A DNA stretch of 64,000 nt from Arenibacter sp. P308M17 (GTDB taxonomy: Bacteria; Bacteroidota; Bacteroidia; Flavobacteriales; Flavobacteriaceae). The position numbers were made by a program, and so were the translations under genes. Below, piece by piece: positions 44,987-54,690 of the stretch. The notes below the pieces were generated by a model that had not been told where the DNA came from, did no database searches, and was given only the letters and a program-made list of their open reading frames with translations. The stretch is from contig NZ_QVON01000006.1 in the NCBI RefSeq assembly GCF_003426735.1, forward strand, positions 310,001 through 374,000. The letters run 5' to 3'. Numbering within the stretch: position 1 is the first letter of the stretch; every line of letters starts with the position of its first letter.

Positions 44987-45133
44987 AGTTTTTAATGTTG
45001 ATATAAAAGTAATAAGTTCCTTTGGAATTAAATCAAATCTTCTTTAAAAATCTTTTTCTTTATCATATACTTAGGGACAATATTTATCGTTATATAATTT
45101 AATTACGGTAATTCTTAACTTTTAGAGAACACT

Positions 45134-48100
45134 ATGCTAAGAAAAAAAACCGCTGTAATACTGTGTTTTGTCGGGTCTTTATTTTACGTAAACGCCCAAG
45201 AATCGGAAATCTATACTTTTGACCAAAAGGACTATCAGGAAGCTTTGGCCTTGTATAACAACAAACAGTATCAAGCAGCCCAGACTATCTTTGAAAAAGT
45301 AAAAAATAGTACCAGGGATGAAGAGACCCAGGCCAATAGTGCGTATTATGCTGCTACAGCGGCAATTCGCCTTAACCAATTGGGGGCCGACAGGTTAATG
45401 GAAGACTTTGTTGAAAAGTATCCAACTTCCACCAAACGCAATTCGGCCTACCTCGACGTTGCCGATTATTATTTTGCGACCGGAAAATATCCCTATGCCC
45501 TAAAATGGTATACCAAGGTAGATCAAAGCTCCATGTCCAGAAAGGATAAGGAACGTTTCAATTTTAACAATGGTTACGCCTTGTTCTCCTCCAATAAGCC
45601 GAAAGAGGCCGAGCGGTATCTGAACCAGGTGACCACCTCCCCTACCTACGGTTCCCAAGCCAAGTATTACTTGGGCTATATTGCCTATCAACAAGATGAT
45701 TATGCCCAGGCCAATCAGCGTTTTGATCAGATCACCGACCAGGAGTTGTTGGAGGAAAAGCTGTCCTACTACCAGGCCGATATGAACTTTAAATTGGGCA
45801 AGTTTGAAGAGGCCATTGCCTTGGCAAAAAAACAATTGCCAAAATCTGATCGAAATGAAGTTTCGGAACTCAACAAAATAATAGGGGAGAGTTATTTCAA
45901 TCTAGAACAATACGCCAATGCCATTCCTTATTTAACCGAATACAAAGGGAAAAGGGGAAAGTGGAGCAATACGGACTATTACCTTTTGGGCTATTCCTAT
46001 TATATGCAGGGCGATTATGCCAATGGGATACAGCAATTCAACAAAATAATAGACGGTAATAACGATGTTTCCCAGAATGCCTATTATCATTTGGCGGAAT
46101 GCTATCTAAAGCTGGATAAAAAACAGGAGGCCCTGAACGCCTTCAGAAATGCGTCCCAAATGGATTTCAATCCGGAAATTCAAAAAGACGCCTATTTAAA
46201 TTACGCCCGATTGAGCTACGAAATAGGGAATGCCTATGAGCCAGTACCCAAGGTATTGACCAATTATTTGGAGAAGTATCCCAATGATCCCAATACAGGT
46301 GAGATGCAGGAACTTTTGGTGGATTCCTATATCACTTCCAAAAATTTTGCCGGGGCTATGGAACTTTTGGAGAAAAATAAAAATTTTGCCAGTAAGGCTA
46401 CCTATCAAAAAGTAGCGTTTTACCGCGGTGTGGAATTGTTCCTAGAAATGAATTATGAGGAAGCATCGGCCGTCTTCAAGAAATCTTTGGAGAATGCCGA
46501 AGACCAATACTTTAAGGCCAGGTCCAGCTATTGGAAAGCGGAATCGGATTATAATATGAACCATTTTGAAGAGGCCGTTGCCGGATATCTTCAATTTAAA
46601 TCAAATCCGACTGCCAAGGCAACTCCGGAGTTTAAGGACGTGGACTATAATCTGGCTTATTCCTATTTCAAATTGAAAAATTATAATAACGCCATAGCGG
46701 CATTTTCTGATTATGTGGAAGCCAACAACGGGGATAACGGAAAACTAAATGATGCCTACCTGCGCCTGGCGGATAGTTATTTTGTTAGCAGCAAGTATTG
46801 GCCTGCCATAGAAACGTATAACAAGGCAATAGCACAAAACAGTAGTTCGAGCGACTATGCTGCCTACCAAAAGGCGCTGAGCTATGGTTTTGTGGATAGG
46901 AGCGCTACCAAAATAGAGGAGCTTTCCAATTTTGTCTCCAGGTATCCCAACTCCACATTAAAGGATGACGCCTTGTTTGAACTGGCCAATTCCTACGTGA
47001 GGGCCAATAATACGGAAAGAGGGTTGCAACTTTACGATCAGCTTGCAATGGACTATAAGGGCAGCTCCTTGGTACCACAGGCCATGTTGCGCCAAGGATT
47101 GGTATATTATAATGCCAGCCGAAACGAACAGGCCCTGGCCAAATTTAAAACAGTAGTAAGGGACCACCCAAATACCCAGGAAGCCCTTCAGGCAGTAACC
47201 ACGGCCAAGCTAATCTATATGGACCTTGGCAGGGTGGACGAATATGCGCAATGGGTTAAGGGCCTTGATTTTGTTGAGGTGACCGATACCGAACTGGACA
47301 ATGCTACTTTTGAATCTGCGGACAAACAATATATAGAAGGCAATAAGGATGCGGCCATAAAGGGATATGAGGCCTATGTTAAACAATTTCCAAACGGCTT
47401 GAATACCTTAAAAGCCAATTTTAATTTGGCGCAATTGTACTTTGGTAAGGGCGAGAAGGATAAAGCTTTGCCGTATTTTAAGAATGTGGCAGCCAAAGGG
47501 GCCAATGAATATGCCGAGCAGGCACTCACCAGGGTATGCGAGATCTATGTAGGTAAAAATGATTATGTTACTGCCGTTCCCTACTTGGAAGAATTGGAAG
47601 CCAAGGCGGAAATTCAGCAGAATATCACCTTTGCCCAATCCAATCTTATGAAGGGTTATTATGGGCAGTCAGACTACACTAAGACCATCCAATATGCCAC
47701 TAAGGTACTGTCCAGTCCCAATATTGATAACCGTATAAAAAGTGATGCGCAAATAATGATAGCCAGATCTGCCATTAAGACCAAGGATGAAAGCAGGGCG
47801 GAAAAAGCGTATTCGGAAGTAGTTAAAATTGCCACAGGCGATTTGGCGGCAGAGGCACTTTATTACGATGCCTATTTTAAGAACAAGGCCCAAAATTATG
47901 AGGCTTCCAATGTTTCGGTCCAAAAATTGGCCAAGGATTATGCGGGCTACAAGGAATGGAGTGCCAAAGGCTTGATCATTATGGCCAAGAACTTCTATGC
48001 CCTGGGCGATGCTTTCCAGGCCACCTATATTTTGGATAGTGTTATCGCCAATTTTGGGGATTATCCAGAAATAGTGGCCCAGGCCAAACAGGAATCTTCC

Positions 48101-48157
48101 ATTGTCAAAGCAAAAGAAGCCCAAAGCAATTCCTCCATTAATCCAGAGGGAAATTAA
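45134..48157 (+). CDS. Large secreted TPR protein
   Basis: 1007 residues with signal peptide (CFVGSLFYVNAQES). Nearly the whole protein is TPR-like helical pairs spaced about 34-38 residues: YYLGYIAYQQDDYAQANQRF, YYLLGYSYYMQGDYANGIQQ, FNLAQLYFGKGEKDKALPYF. It is likely periplasmic or on the outer membrane, where such arrays scaffold protein partners. A plug-less barrel gene follows 25 bases downstream, giving a two-gene envelope operon divergent from ftsE. Precise role unknown. Confidence 0.85.
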   Translation: MLRKKTAVILCFVGSLFYVNAQESEIYTFDQKDYQEALALYNNKQYQAAQTIFEKVKNSTRDEETQANSAYYAATAAIRLNQLGADRLMEDFVEKYPTSTKRNSAYLDVADYYFATGKYPYALKWYTKVDQSSMSRKDKERFNFNNGYALFSSNKPKEAERYLNQVTTSPTYGSQAKYYLGYIAYQQDDYAQANQRFDQITDQELLEEKLSYYQADMNFKLGKFEEAIALAKKQLPKSDRNEVSELNKIIGESYFNLEQYANAIPYLTEYKGKRGKWSNTDYYLLGYSYYMQGDYANGIQQFNKIIDGNNDVSQNAYYHLAECYLKLDKKQEALNAFRNASQMDFNPEIQKDAYLNYARLSYEIGNAYEPVPKVLTNYLEKYPNDPNTGEMQELLVDSYITSKNFAGAMELLEKNKNFASKATYQKVAFYRGVELFLEMNYEEASAVFKKSLENAEDQYFKARSSYWKAESDYNMNHFEEAVAGYLQFKSNPTAKATPEFKDVDYNLAYSYFKLKNYNNAIAAFSDYVEANNGDNGKLNDAYLRLADSYFVSSKYWPAIETYNKAIAQNSSSSDYAAYQKALSYGFVDRSATKIEELSNFVSRYPNSTLKDDALFELANSYVRANNTERGLQLYDQLAMDYKGSSLVPQAMLRQGLVYYNASRNEQALAKFKTVVRDHPNTQEALQAVTTAKLIYMDLGRVDEYAQWVKGLDFVEVTDTELDNATFESADKQYIEGNKDAAIKGYEAYVKQFPNGLNTLKANFNLAQLYFGKGEKDKALPYFKNVAAKGANEYAEQALTRVCEIYVGKNDYVTAVPYLEELEAKAEIQQNITFAQSNLMKGYYGQSDYTKTIQYATKVLSSPNIDNRIKSDAQIMIARSAIKTKDESRAEKAYSEVVKIATGDLAAEALYYDAYFKNKAQNYEASNVSVQKLAKDYAGYKEWSAKGLIIMAKNFYALGDAFQATYILDSVIANFGDYPEIVAQAKQESSIVKAKEAQSNSSINPEGN

Positions 48158-48182
48158 AATTTCCTTGCAAAAAGAACACAGT

Positions 48183-49934
48183 ATGCACATGCACATTAAA
48201 ATATCCATATTTGCTATTCTAGGTTTTCTACAGATCGGATCGGCACAGGAAGATAAAAAAGACTTAGGAACGGAAACGGTGACAGTGGTTAAGGCCTATG
48301 CACCTACCATTTCGGACGCTTTCAAGCTGAAGTCGGTACCTACTTTGAACGACTCCATAGTTCTGCAAAAAAAACCGATCGATTACAGCATATTTTCCGT
48401 TCCCGTTGCCTCCACTTTTACTCCTTCCAAGGGGAAGGCTTCCGGGGTGAAAAAGCTTCCGCCCGAAAAAATATATAATTCCTATGCATCCGTAGGCCTG
48501 GGCAACTACAACAACGCCTTGGCAGATTTTTATACCAGTAGCGCCCTTAACAGGGATGAACGGCTGGATGTAAGCCTAAACCACCATTCCTCTAGGGGGG
48601 AAATAGACGGTACCGCTTTGGATAACATATTTTACAACACCAAATTGGACGCCAATTATACCAAAAGTGACAGGGATATACGTTGGGGAGCCAATATAGG
48701 GGGGCAGCACCAAATGTATAATTGGTACGGAATTCCCAATGGGTATTATACGGAGGAATTGGTGAACGGCATAGATGAAAAGCAGAACTATTTTAATGTA
48801 TATGCCGGGGGATCTGTGGAAGTGGAAGATTCTTTTTTTAAAAGTGCCGAGCTATGGTACAGGCGGTTTTGGGATGCTACCAAATCTGGAGAAAATAGGG
48901 CAGTGCTAAAACCTGCCTTCCAATTTCCTTTGGGCGATGAATTTTTGATACTCAAGGCCAAGGTAGATTATTTGGGAGGTAAGTTCAAGAATGGCCAGGT
49001 AGGGAACGACTCCAACCTGCCAGGAATAGATTATTCGCATTTGCAATTTGGGATAAATCCCAGCATCAACATTCTAGGGGACGATTTTTCGCTTAATCTG
49101 GGCGCAAATTTGGTGTATGGTATGGATTTGGAAAACAGTGAGGGCAATTTCTATATTTATCCTACTATAATGGCATCCTATCGTTTGTTGGATGAGGTGG
49201 CCATTGCCTATGGTGGGGTAGAAGGGGAGTTAAAGCAGAACTCCTTCTATGGTTTTGTGGAAGAGAACCCATATGTTTCCCCCACCTTGGACATGCAACC
49301 TACAGACCAACAGTACGATGCCTATATTGGCATAAAGGGACAGCTGCTGCCCAATCTTAGCTATAATGTTAAGGGATCCTATATGGCGGAAAATAGAAAA
49401 CCGTTATTCTTACTAAATCCGGAAAACACCTCCAGGACAGATGAAAAAGGATATTATTACGGAAATAGCTTCCAGGTGTTTTATGATGATGTAAAGACCT
49501 TGGGAGTTTTTGGAGAATTGAACGTAGATATAAACCGTAATTTTAGTTTAGGGATAAATGCCCAGGTCTATGATTACGACACGGAAACCGATAATCCCGC
49601 CTGGAACCTGCCAGGTCTTACCGCTTCTATGTTTATGGATTATCAAATAGGGGAGAAGTGGTTTATGGGTGCCAATCTATTTTATGTAGGGGAGCGTGAT
49701 GATCTATACACTGTGGCCTCCCCGGGAACTTTACCGGAAGACTATGCAATGACCCCGGTGACTTTGGATAGCTATTTTGATGCCAATGCGCATATTGGCT
49801 ATCGTATTAATGAACAATTGTCCGTTTTTGCAAAGGCAAATAATATTGCCGATCAGAATTATATGCGCTGGAACAATTATAGGGTACAGGGTTTTCAAGT
49901 CTTGGCCGGAGCCACCTACAAATTTGATCTATAG
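48183..49934 (+). CDS. Outer-membrane TonB-receptor-like barrel without a clear plug
   Basis: 584 residues from the ATG at 48183 (signal FAILGFLQIGSAQE); an in-frame start at 48102 would overlap the TPR gene. After a short TonB-box-like start (ETVTVVKAYAPTISDAF) it goes directly into barrel strands and ends in DQNYMRWNNYRVQGFQV and GATYKFDL, the TonB-receptor style end with an aromatic-containing last strand. The usual 130-residue plug is not recognisable, and the length is short for the family. With the TPR partner it may form an assembly or adhesin complex rather than a nutrient transporter. Confidence 0.8.
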   Translation: MHMHIKISIFAILGFLQIGSAQEDKKDLGTETVTVVKAYAPTISDAFKLKSVPTLNDSIVLQKKPIDYSIFSVPVASTFTPSKGKASGVKKLPPEKIYNSYASVGLGNYNNALADFYTSSALNRDERLDVSLNHHSSRGEIDGTALDNIFYNTKLDANYTKSDRDIRWGANIGGQHQMYNWYGIPNGYYTEELVNGIDEKQNYFNVYAGGSVEVEDSFFKSAELWYRRFWDATKSGENRAVLKPAFQFPLGDEFLILKAKVDYLGGKFKNGQVGNDSNLPGIDYSHLQFGINPSINILGDDFSLNLGANLVYGMDLENSEGNFYIYPTIMASYRLLDEVAIAYGGVEGELKQNSFYGFVEENPYVSPTLDMQPTDQQYDAYIGIKGQLLPNLSYNVKGSYMAENRKPLFLLNPENTSRTDEKGYYYGNSFQVFYDDVKTLGVFGELNVDINRNFSLGINAQVYDYDTETDNPAWNLPGLTASMFMDYQIGEKWFMGANLFYVGERDDLYTVASPGTLPEDYAMTPVTLDSYFDANAHIGYRINEQLSVFAKANNIADQNYMRWNNYRVQGFQVLAGATYKFDL

Positions 49935-50195
49935 ATAAAAACAATATTTGGATTTAGCGGTTGGTCATGATCTACCAAAAACCCCGTGGTATTTTATGGT
50001 CGCCTTAAATGTACCTTCTGCCTTTAAACTTCCCGACAAGAGAGGCAAAAAGGCAGCAAGGTATTTTTGATTTAAGGAGTACATGTCCCATTCGTCACGC
50101 ATTGGGGCATTTAATCACAGAATGGAAAAAAAGGATACTTTTTGTTGTTGATTAACCTAATTTTGTAGATCACTTCAATTATAAACTATTTGGAA

Positions 50196-50621
50196 ATGAA
50201 AAATTTTGGAAAATTGATTTGCGCTTTTACTTTTTTTGCTTTCAGTAGTATGCCACTTTTGGCTGTAAACTTGAATAATGGTACTTATGGTTCCATTGAT
50301 CCGATCAATATAGCTGAAATCATGTACCGTTCACCAATTGGAACATGGGAATATACCGTGGAGGATGTTCCTTATGAATATAGTTCCGGAGTGTTGATTA
50401 TTACCAAGGAAAAAGGGGAATATGCGGTTGTTGTAAATGTCAATAACAATAAACTTACGGCTTCGGATGTTACGGTCAAGGATAATACGGTGAGCTTTTC
50501 GGTATATATTGAAGGGGGAAAAGTACAGGTTTCCCTACAGGTGAAGGATGATATTATAAATGGCAGGGCAAATTCTGTGGACGGTTCATTTTTATTAAAG
50601 GGAAAAAGAAACAAATCATAA
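50196..50621 (+). CDS. Secreted beta-rich protein of unknown function
   Basis: 141 residues from the ATG at 50196 (a TTG at 50190 is possible). Signal peptide (ICAFTFFAFSSMPLLAV). The mature part has a regular beta pattern (IGTWEYTVEDVPYEYSSGVL, YAVVVNVNNNKLTASDVTV, VSFSVYIEGGKVQVSLQV) and ends in a basic tail (KGKRNKS), like small lipocalin or streptavidin-type sandwich proteins. I do not recognise a named family. Not linked to neighbours; repeats follow. Confidence 0.7.
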   Translation: MKNFGKLICAFTFFAFSSMPLLAVNLNNGTYGSIDPINIAEIMYRSPIGTWEYTVEDVPYEYSSGVLIITKEKGEYAVVVNVNNNKLTASDVTVKDNTVSFSVYIEGGKVQVSLQVKDDIINGRANSVDGSFLLKGKRNKS

Positions 50622-50704
50622 GGGATATAGACCTTAGGGCCGTATTTGGCTGCAGGGGTTACCATTATCCCTGATTATATGGGTGTTTATTTATTTCCAG
50701 TTAA

Positions 50705-50910
50705 AGGTTAAAACTGTGTTCTCGATCGCTTTAGGGATTTGTTGCTATAATTTATAGGTATCTAAAGTCGGTAGTGGCTGTTTGCAGTCGGCAAAAATGT
50801 TCATCACTGCTGTTTAATGTCAACCGTTAATTGTCGACTTGGCTCCCAGTCCTTGCCAAGGAATTCCATTCCGGCAGGGATGTAATTTAATTGCAGTAGT
50901 TTAGTTTTGA
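50705..50910. repeat. Dispersed repeat, family 1 copy
   Basis: Contains TTAAAGGTTAAAAC at the left (shared with 59659), then CCAGTCCTTGCCAAGGAATT and CCATTCCGGCAGGGATGTAA, TAATTTAATTGCAGTAGT and TTTAGTTTTGA, matching copies near 2700, 27350 and 59655. Its right edge touches the decayed OmpA frame. Confidence 0.6.
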
Positions 50911-50941
50911 TAAAATATACCTAAACCTTTTGCTCGTTTGG

Positions 50942-51223
50942 AATGGTTTTGGTCTCCAAGTTTTACCCATTAATTTACAACTCTCAAGTATTTTGAACAT
51001 TGAAATCAATGGATAATAGGACAATTTGGGTACTTTTTCCTACAAAAAGAACCTCGCACAATGGGATCGTGCAAATAGGTGTACTGAATTGGGTTTGGCC
51101 GTACGGAGAATTGGCTGGAATAGATATGGAGCAGCGCAACCTATGGGAAATAATGGGGATGAAGAGGGTAGGGCACCTAATGGAAGCGTTGGGTTTATAA
51201 TTTCCAAACCCCTTGAAAAGTAG
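50942..51223 (+). pseudogene. Decayed OmpA-family C-terminal domain
   Basis: In one frame the translation reads ILNIEING, then TAA TAG, then DNLGTFSYKKNLAQWDRANR, GWNRYGAAQPMGNNGDEEGRAPNGSVGFII. This is the OmpA peptidoglycan-binding domain pattern IEINGHTDNxGT ... RA ... YGAAQP ... DEEGRAxNRRVEFII. The HT of the GHTD motif has become two stop codons, and NRR has become NGS, so both the conserved core and the arginine are lost. An upstream continuation to about 50900 (FSFDKI) is possible but overlaps a repeat. No start or signal peptide remains. Confidence 0.8.
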
Positions 51224-51284
51224 GCCTTTAAAGGGATAATCGAGTTTTTTTTTGATACTTGTTAAAATTGTTGGCTATAAATGA

Positions 51285-51314
51285 TTGTGGTTCAAACTTT
51301 TGGAACTATATTTG
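51285..51314 (+). promoter_or_regulatory. Promoter of the cold-shock gene
   Basis: TTG at 51285-51287 and TATATTTG at 51307-51314, spacer 19 bases: a full match to the Bacteroidota consensus, about 33 bases before the start codon. Confidence 0.65.
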
Positions 51315-51347
51315 ACTTATAATAAGTAATTAATTTAAATTTTAGTA

Positions 51348-51539
51348 ATGAGTAGAGGAACAGTAAAATTTTTCAACGATGCCAAAGGATTTGGGTTCAT
51401 CACAGAAGAAGGTTCTAACAAAGAACATTTTGTACACATCTCTGGTTTAATCGACGAAATTCGCGAAGGCGATGAAGTTGAGTTTGAACTAAAAGAAGGA
51501 AAAAAAGGATTAAACGCAGTAAACGTTAAAGTTATTTAA
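51348..51539 (+). CDS. Cold-shock domain protein (CspA family)
   Basis: 63 residues, a single cold-shock domain. RNP1 KGFGFIT (residues 13-19) and RNP2-like HFVHIS (27-32) are intact, as is the closing LKEGKKGLNAVNVKVI. It binds single-stranded RNA and DNA and melts structure in mRNA. Strong promoter and terminator around it make it a short monocistronic, probably abundant transcript. Confidence 0.96.
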   Translation: MSRGTVKFFNDAKGFGFITEEGSNKEHFVHISGLIDEIREGDEVEFELKEGKKGLNAVNVKVI

Positions 51540-51570
51540 TATATACTTTTTTAATTTCCTAAGACCTGAG

Positions 51571-51595
51571 GCCTATCGAATGATAGGCTTTTTTT
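51571..51595 (+). terminator. Terminator of the cold-shock gene
   Basis: GCCTATC-GAAT-GATAGGC followed by seven T residues. Confidence 0.85.
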
Positions 51596-51936
51596 ATTCG
51601 TAAGACCCGGATTTCAAAAGCCGATGGCGCATTGAAATACGTTGGTCGAACGAACCCCGCCTTTTGGCGGGGTTTATAGTTTAACGCCCCGAGTCTTGAG
51701 ACGGTTTAACGCCCCGAGCTTCAGGTATGTTCCATATAGAGGGATACAGTATTTGGTTTAGGTTTTAATGCATATATTGCCTTATGCAATTAGAAATTAG
51801 GGCTCCGCAGGCTAATGATGTGTCCTTAGACTTTTATTCATTATATTGTTTCATATAAACATGTATAGTAGATTGGGAAGGTTGCCCCAATATCCATTTA
51901 GTAGTTTCATTATTTAGCTTATATGCATTTCTCCCT
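51596..51936. repeat. Spacer with hairpin and a 15-bp tandem word
   Basis: CCCCGCC-TTTT-GGCGGGG (51655-51672), then GTTTAACGCCCCGAG at about 51681 and again at about 51705 with a 9-base spacer (TCTTGAGAC). Not assigned to a family; the rest shows nothing. It precedes the SIS gene. Confidence 0.45.
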
Positions 51937-52653
51937 ATGTTCGAATACTTGGATAAAATAAGTTTACTGATCAATAAAATGGCTGCAGACCAGAAGGATA
52001 AATTGGTCAGTGCCGCTAAAATTGTGGCCGACGTTATCAAGAACGATGGTATTATCCATACCATAGGTACCGGCCATTCCCAAATGATCGGAATGGAAAT
52101 GTTTGGTAGGGCCTCCAATTTGGCCAATGTAAATGCCATTATGGACGATATGGTCCTTATGGCCAATGGGGCAAGAAGATCTGCTGAAATAGAGCAGATC
52201 AGTGGACTTGCAGAAATACTTTGGAAGAAGTACCAATTTAATAAAGGGGATGTATTGATCGTTGTTTCAAATTCGGGAAGGAATACCTTGCCCCTGGAGA
52301 TGGCCATGAAAGCAAAGCAGCAGGGTTTAAATACCATAGCGATCACTTCCATGGAGCAGTCCAAAAAGTACCCTTCCAGACATTCTAGCGGGAAGAAATT
52401 GTTCCAGATTGCGGATTTGGTAATTGATAATTGTGTTCCTACTGGAGATGGGGTGATGTCTATTAACGATCTACTTATAGGTCCGGCTTCCTCGGTCTTG
52501 GGAATGATCATTGTAAACATAATCTCGACCGAAGCCATCAAGATTAATTTGGAACAAGGTGTGGATGTCTCTATTTTTCAGAGTCAGAACATAGACGGGG
52601 CAGACAATGAAGCGCTATATCAAAAATATGAATCCAGGGTAAAACACCTGTAG
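51937..52653 (+). CDS. SIS-domain sugar isomerase (UPF0309-like)
   Basis: 238 residues with a full SIS fold: IIHTIGTGHSQMIGMEMFGR, the phosphosugar loop VVSNSGRNTLPLEMA and CVPTGDGVMSINDLLIGPAS. The GTGHS and GDGVMS phrases match UPF0309-type isomerases. It probably binds an amino-sugar phosphate. Three bases after its stop an upstream-extended frame of the sulfatase begins, and the two genes are on one strand, so it may act on the sugar released after desulfation. This pairing is inference. Confidence 0.85.
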   Translation: MFEYLDKISLLINKMAADQKDKLVSAAKIVADVIKNDGIIHTIGTGHSQMIGMEMFGRASNLANVNAIMDDMVLMANGARRSAEIEQISGLAEILWKKYQFNKGDVLIVVSNSGRNTLPLEMAMKAKQQGLNTIAITSMEQSKKYPSRHSSGKKLFQIADLVIDNCVPTGDGVMSINDLLIGPASSVLGMIIVNIISTEAIKINLEQGVDVSIFQSQNIDGADNEALYQKYESRVKHL

Positions 52654-52797
52654 CAAATGGGGGAATCGAAGGACCTTTTCTTTTTTTTAACGCCTCTATT
52701 TTATAATTTAGGAAGTTTACGCAACGAAAGGTCTTTTATAGGCCATGGACAGAAGTTTAAATGGGTTCATAATCAATTGAACTTGAAACCACCACTT

Positions 52798-54558
52798 ATG
52801 AACTTAAAGTATAGGCATTGTATTTTTCTTTTAATGATTTTGGGGCTCACTTCCAGCGGCTATGCACAGAAGGATAAACGTCCCAATGTAATTTTGGTGA
52901 TTACGGATGATCAGGGTTACGGGGATTTGGGATTTACTGGAAATCCACATGTAAGGACACCGGTCATTGATGCCTTGGCACGCGAAAGTGTTAGGTTCAA
53001 CAATTTTTACGTTTCCCCAGTTTGTGCACCCACCAGGTCCAGTTTAATGACGGGGCGTTATTCTTTGAGGACGGGTATGAGGGATACGTACAATGGGGGT
53101 GCCATTATGGCTTCCTCCGAGGTAACCATTGCCGAAATGTTGAAACAGGCAGATTATAGCACAGGGGCATTTGGAAAATGGCATTTAGGGGATAATTACC
53201 CCAGCAGGCCCAGTGACCAGGGCTTTGACGAGTCCGTTATCCACCTATCGGGCGGTATGGGGCAAGTTGGTGATATTACTACCTATTTTAAGGGGGATAG
53301 AAGTTATTTTGACCCTGTGCTTTGGCACAACAACCTACAGGAATCCTATAAAGGGTATTGTTCCGATATCTTTACGGACCAGGCCATTAATTTTATTGAA
53401 AAAAATAAGGAATCCCCTTTTTTTTGCTATTTGGCGTTTAATGCCCCGCATACCCCCTTACAGGTGCCGGATTCCTATTATCAAAAGTATAGGGATGTAG
53501 ATCCTTCTGCAGGGTTTGGCAAGGACGGGAAGCCATTTTCAAAAATGAGCGAAAAGGACAAGGAGGATGCCAGAAAGGTGTATGCCATGGTAAACAATAT
53601 AGATGACAACCTAGGGAAGCTCTTCAATAAATTGGATGCTTTGGGGATATCTGAAAATACCCTTATAATTTTTATGACCGATAATGGTCCCCAACAGACC
53701 AGGTATGTAGGTGGTATGCGGGGACGTAAGGGCGATGTGTACAATGGGGGCGTTCGCGTGCCATTTTACTTGAAATATCCGGCATTTTCCAAAGACAACA
53801 AAGAGGTGGAGACCATGGCGGCACATTTGGACGTACTGCCTACCCTTTCGGAAATATGCGATGTGGACATGCCCAAGGACAGGGTAATGGACGGTAAAAG
53901 TTTGGTTCCATTAATACAGGGCCGGCCAGTGGATTGGGAAGACCGTTCCTTATTTTTTTATTGGTCACGTAGGTACCCCGAACTATACCATAATATGGCG
54001 ATTCAAAAATCCGGGTATAAGTTGGTGGGAAAAACGGACTACAATGCCGGGATAGAAGATTTTGAACTGTACCAGCTTACCAAGGATCCCTACGAACAGC
54101 ACAATGTATTAATGGAAAACAGAGCATTGGCCATAGACCTAAAAAAAGAGCTGGATAAAATATATAAGGAATTGATCGTTTCCGAAAACCTGGTCGACCC
54201 TCCAAAAATTTTGGTCGGTACGCCTCATGAGAACCCTATTATTTTAAATAGGAACGATGCCGGGGGGGAACGTGGTATTTGGAATCAGGAGGAAGTTTAT
54301 GGCCATTGGGACACTGATGTTGAAGAGGGCTATTATAATATTACCTATAAGTTTGTTAGGCCGGTGGCCCCTGAGGGGAGAATGGTTTTGGAAGCCAATA
54401 CCCTTGTTTGGCAAATGGAGAACAAAAAAGGGAATACCGATATTATCCGGATGGAGAAGGTTTTTTTTCCAAAAATGACAGCTAAACTTATACCCTTTTA
54501 TGCAGTGGACAACAAAAATATCTTTCCTTTTTGGATGGAAATGGAAAAAGTGGATTAG
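52798..54558 (+). CDS. Arylsulfatase-like sulfatase with CAPTR motif
   Basis: 586 residues from the ATG at 52798, the start of a clean signal peptide (LLMILGLTSSGYAQKD); the in-frame start at 52657 adds 47 residues before it and is unlikely. Metal DD in VITDDQGYGD (residues 37-38), FGly motif C76-A-P-T-R followed by LMTGRYSLRTG, and the second metal site FMTDNGPQQTRY. A C-terminal extension of about 100 residues (GIWNQEEVYGHWDTDVEEG onward) is beta-rich and not part of the core. Secreted sulfate-ester hydrolase; partner of the SIS isomerase gene 145 bases upstream. Confidence 0.92.
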   Translation: MNLKYRHCIFLLMILGLTSSGYAQKDKRPNVILVITDDQGYGDLGFTGNPHVRTPVIDALARESVRFNNFYVSPVCAPTRSSLMTGRYSLRTGMRDTYNGGAIMASSEVTIAEMLKQADYSTGAFGKWHLGDNYPSRPSDQGFDESVIHLSGGMGQVGDITTYFKGDRSYFDPVLWHNNLQESYKGYCSDIFTDQAINFIEKNKESPFFCYLAFNAPHTPLQVPDSYYQKYRDVDPSAGFGKDGKPFSKMSEKDKEDARKVYAMVNNIDDNLGKLFNKLDALGISENTLIIFMTDNGPQQTRYVGGMRGRKGDVYNGGVRVPFYLKYPAFSKDNKEVETMAAHLDVLPTLSEICDVDMPKDRVMDGKSLVPLIQGRPVDWEDRSLFFYWSRRYPELYHNMAIQKSGYKLVGKTDYNAGIEDFELYQLTKDPYEQHNVLMENRALAIDLKKELDKIYKELIVSENLVDPPKILVGTPHENPIILNRNDAGGERGIWNQEEVYGHWDTDVEEGYYNITYKFVRPVAPEGRMVLEANTLVWQMENKKGNTDIIRMEKVFFPKMTAKLIPFYAVDNKNIFPFWMEMEKVD

Positions 54559-54690
54559 GATCCAACGGGTTTTTTAGTCACTCGTTTTCAAGAAAATGAA
54601 TGATTTTTTAGGCTTGTAATTTTCCTGATGAGGTACATTAAATAATTGTTGTACAAGACCATTATTGATGTACATTCGCACAAAATTTTA

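Noticed and set aside
51000..51200. 66-codon open frame beginning MDNRTIWVLF
   Set aside because: It is out of frame with the OmpA-like translation that explains the same bases better.
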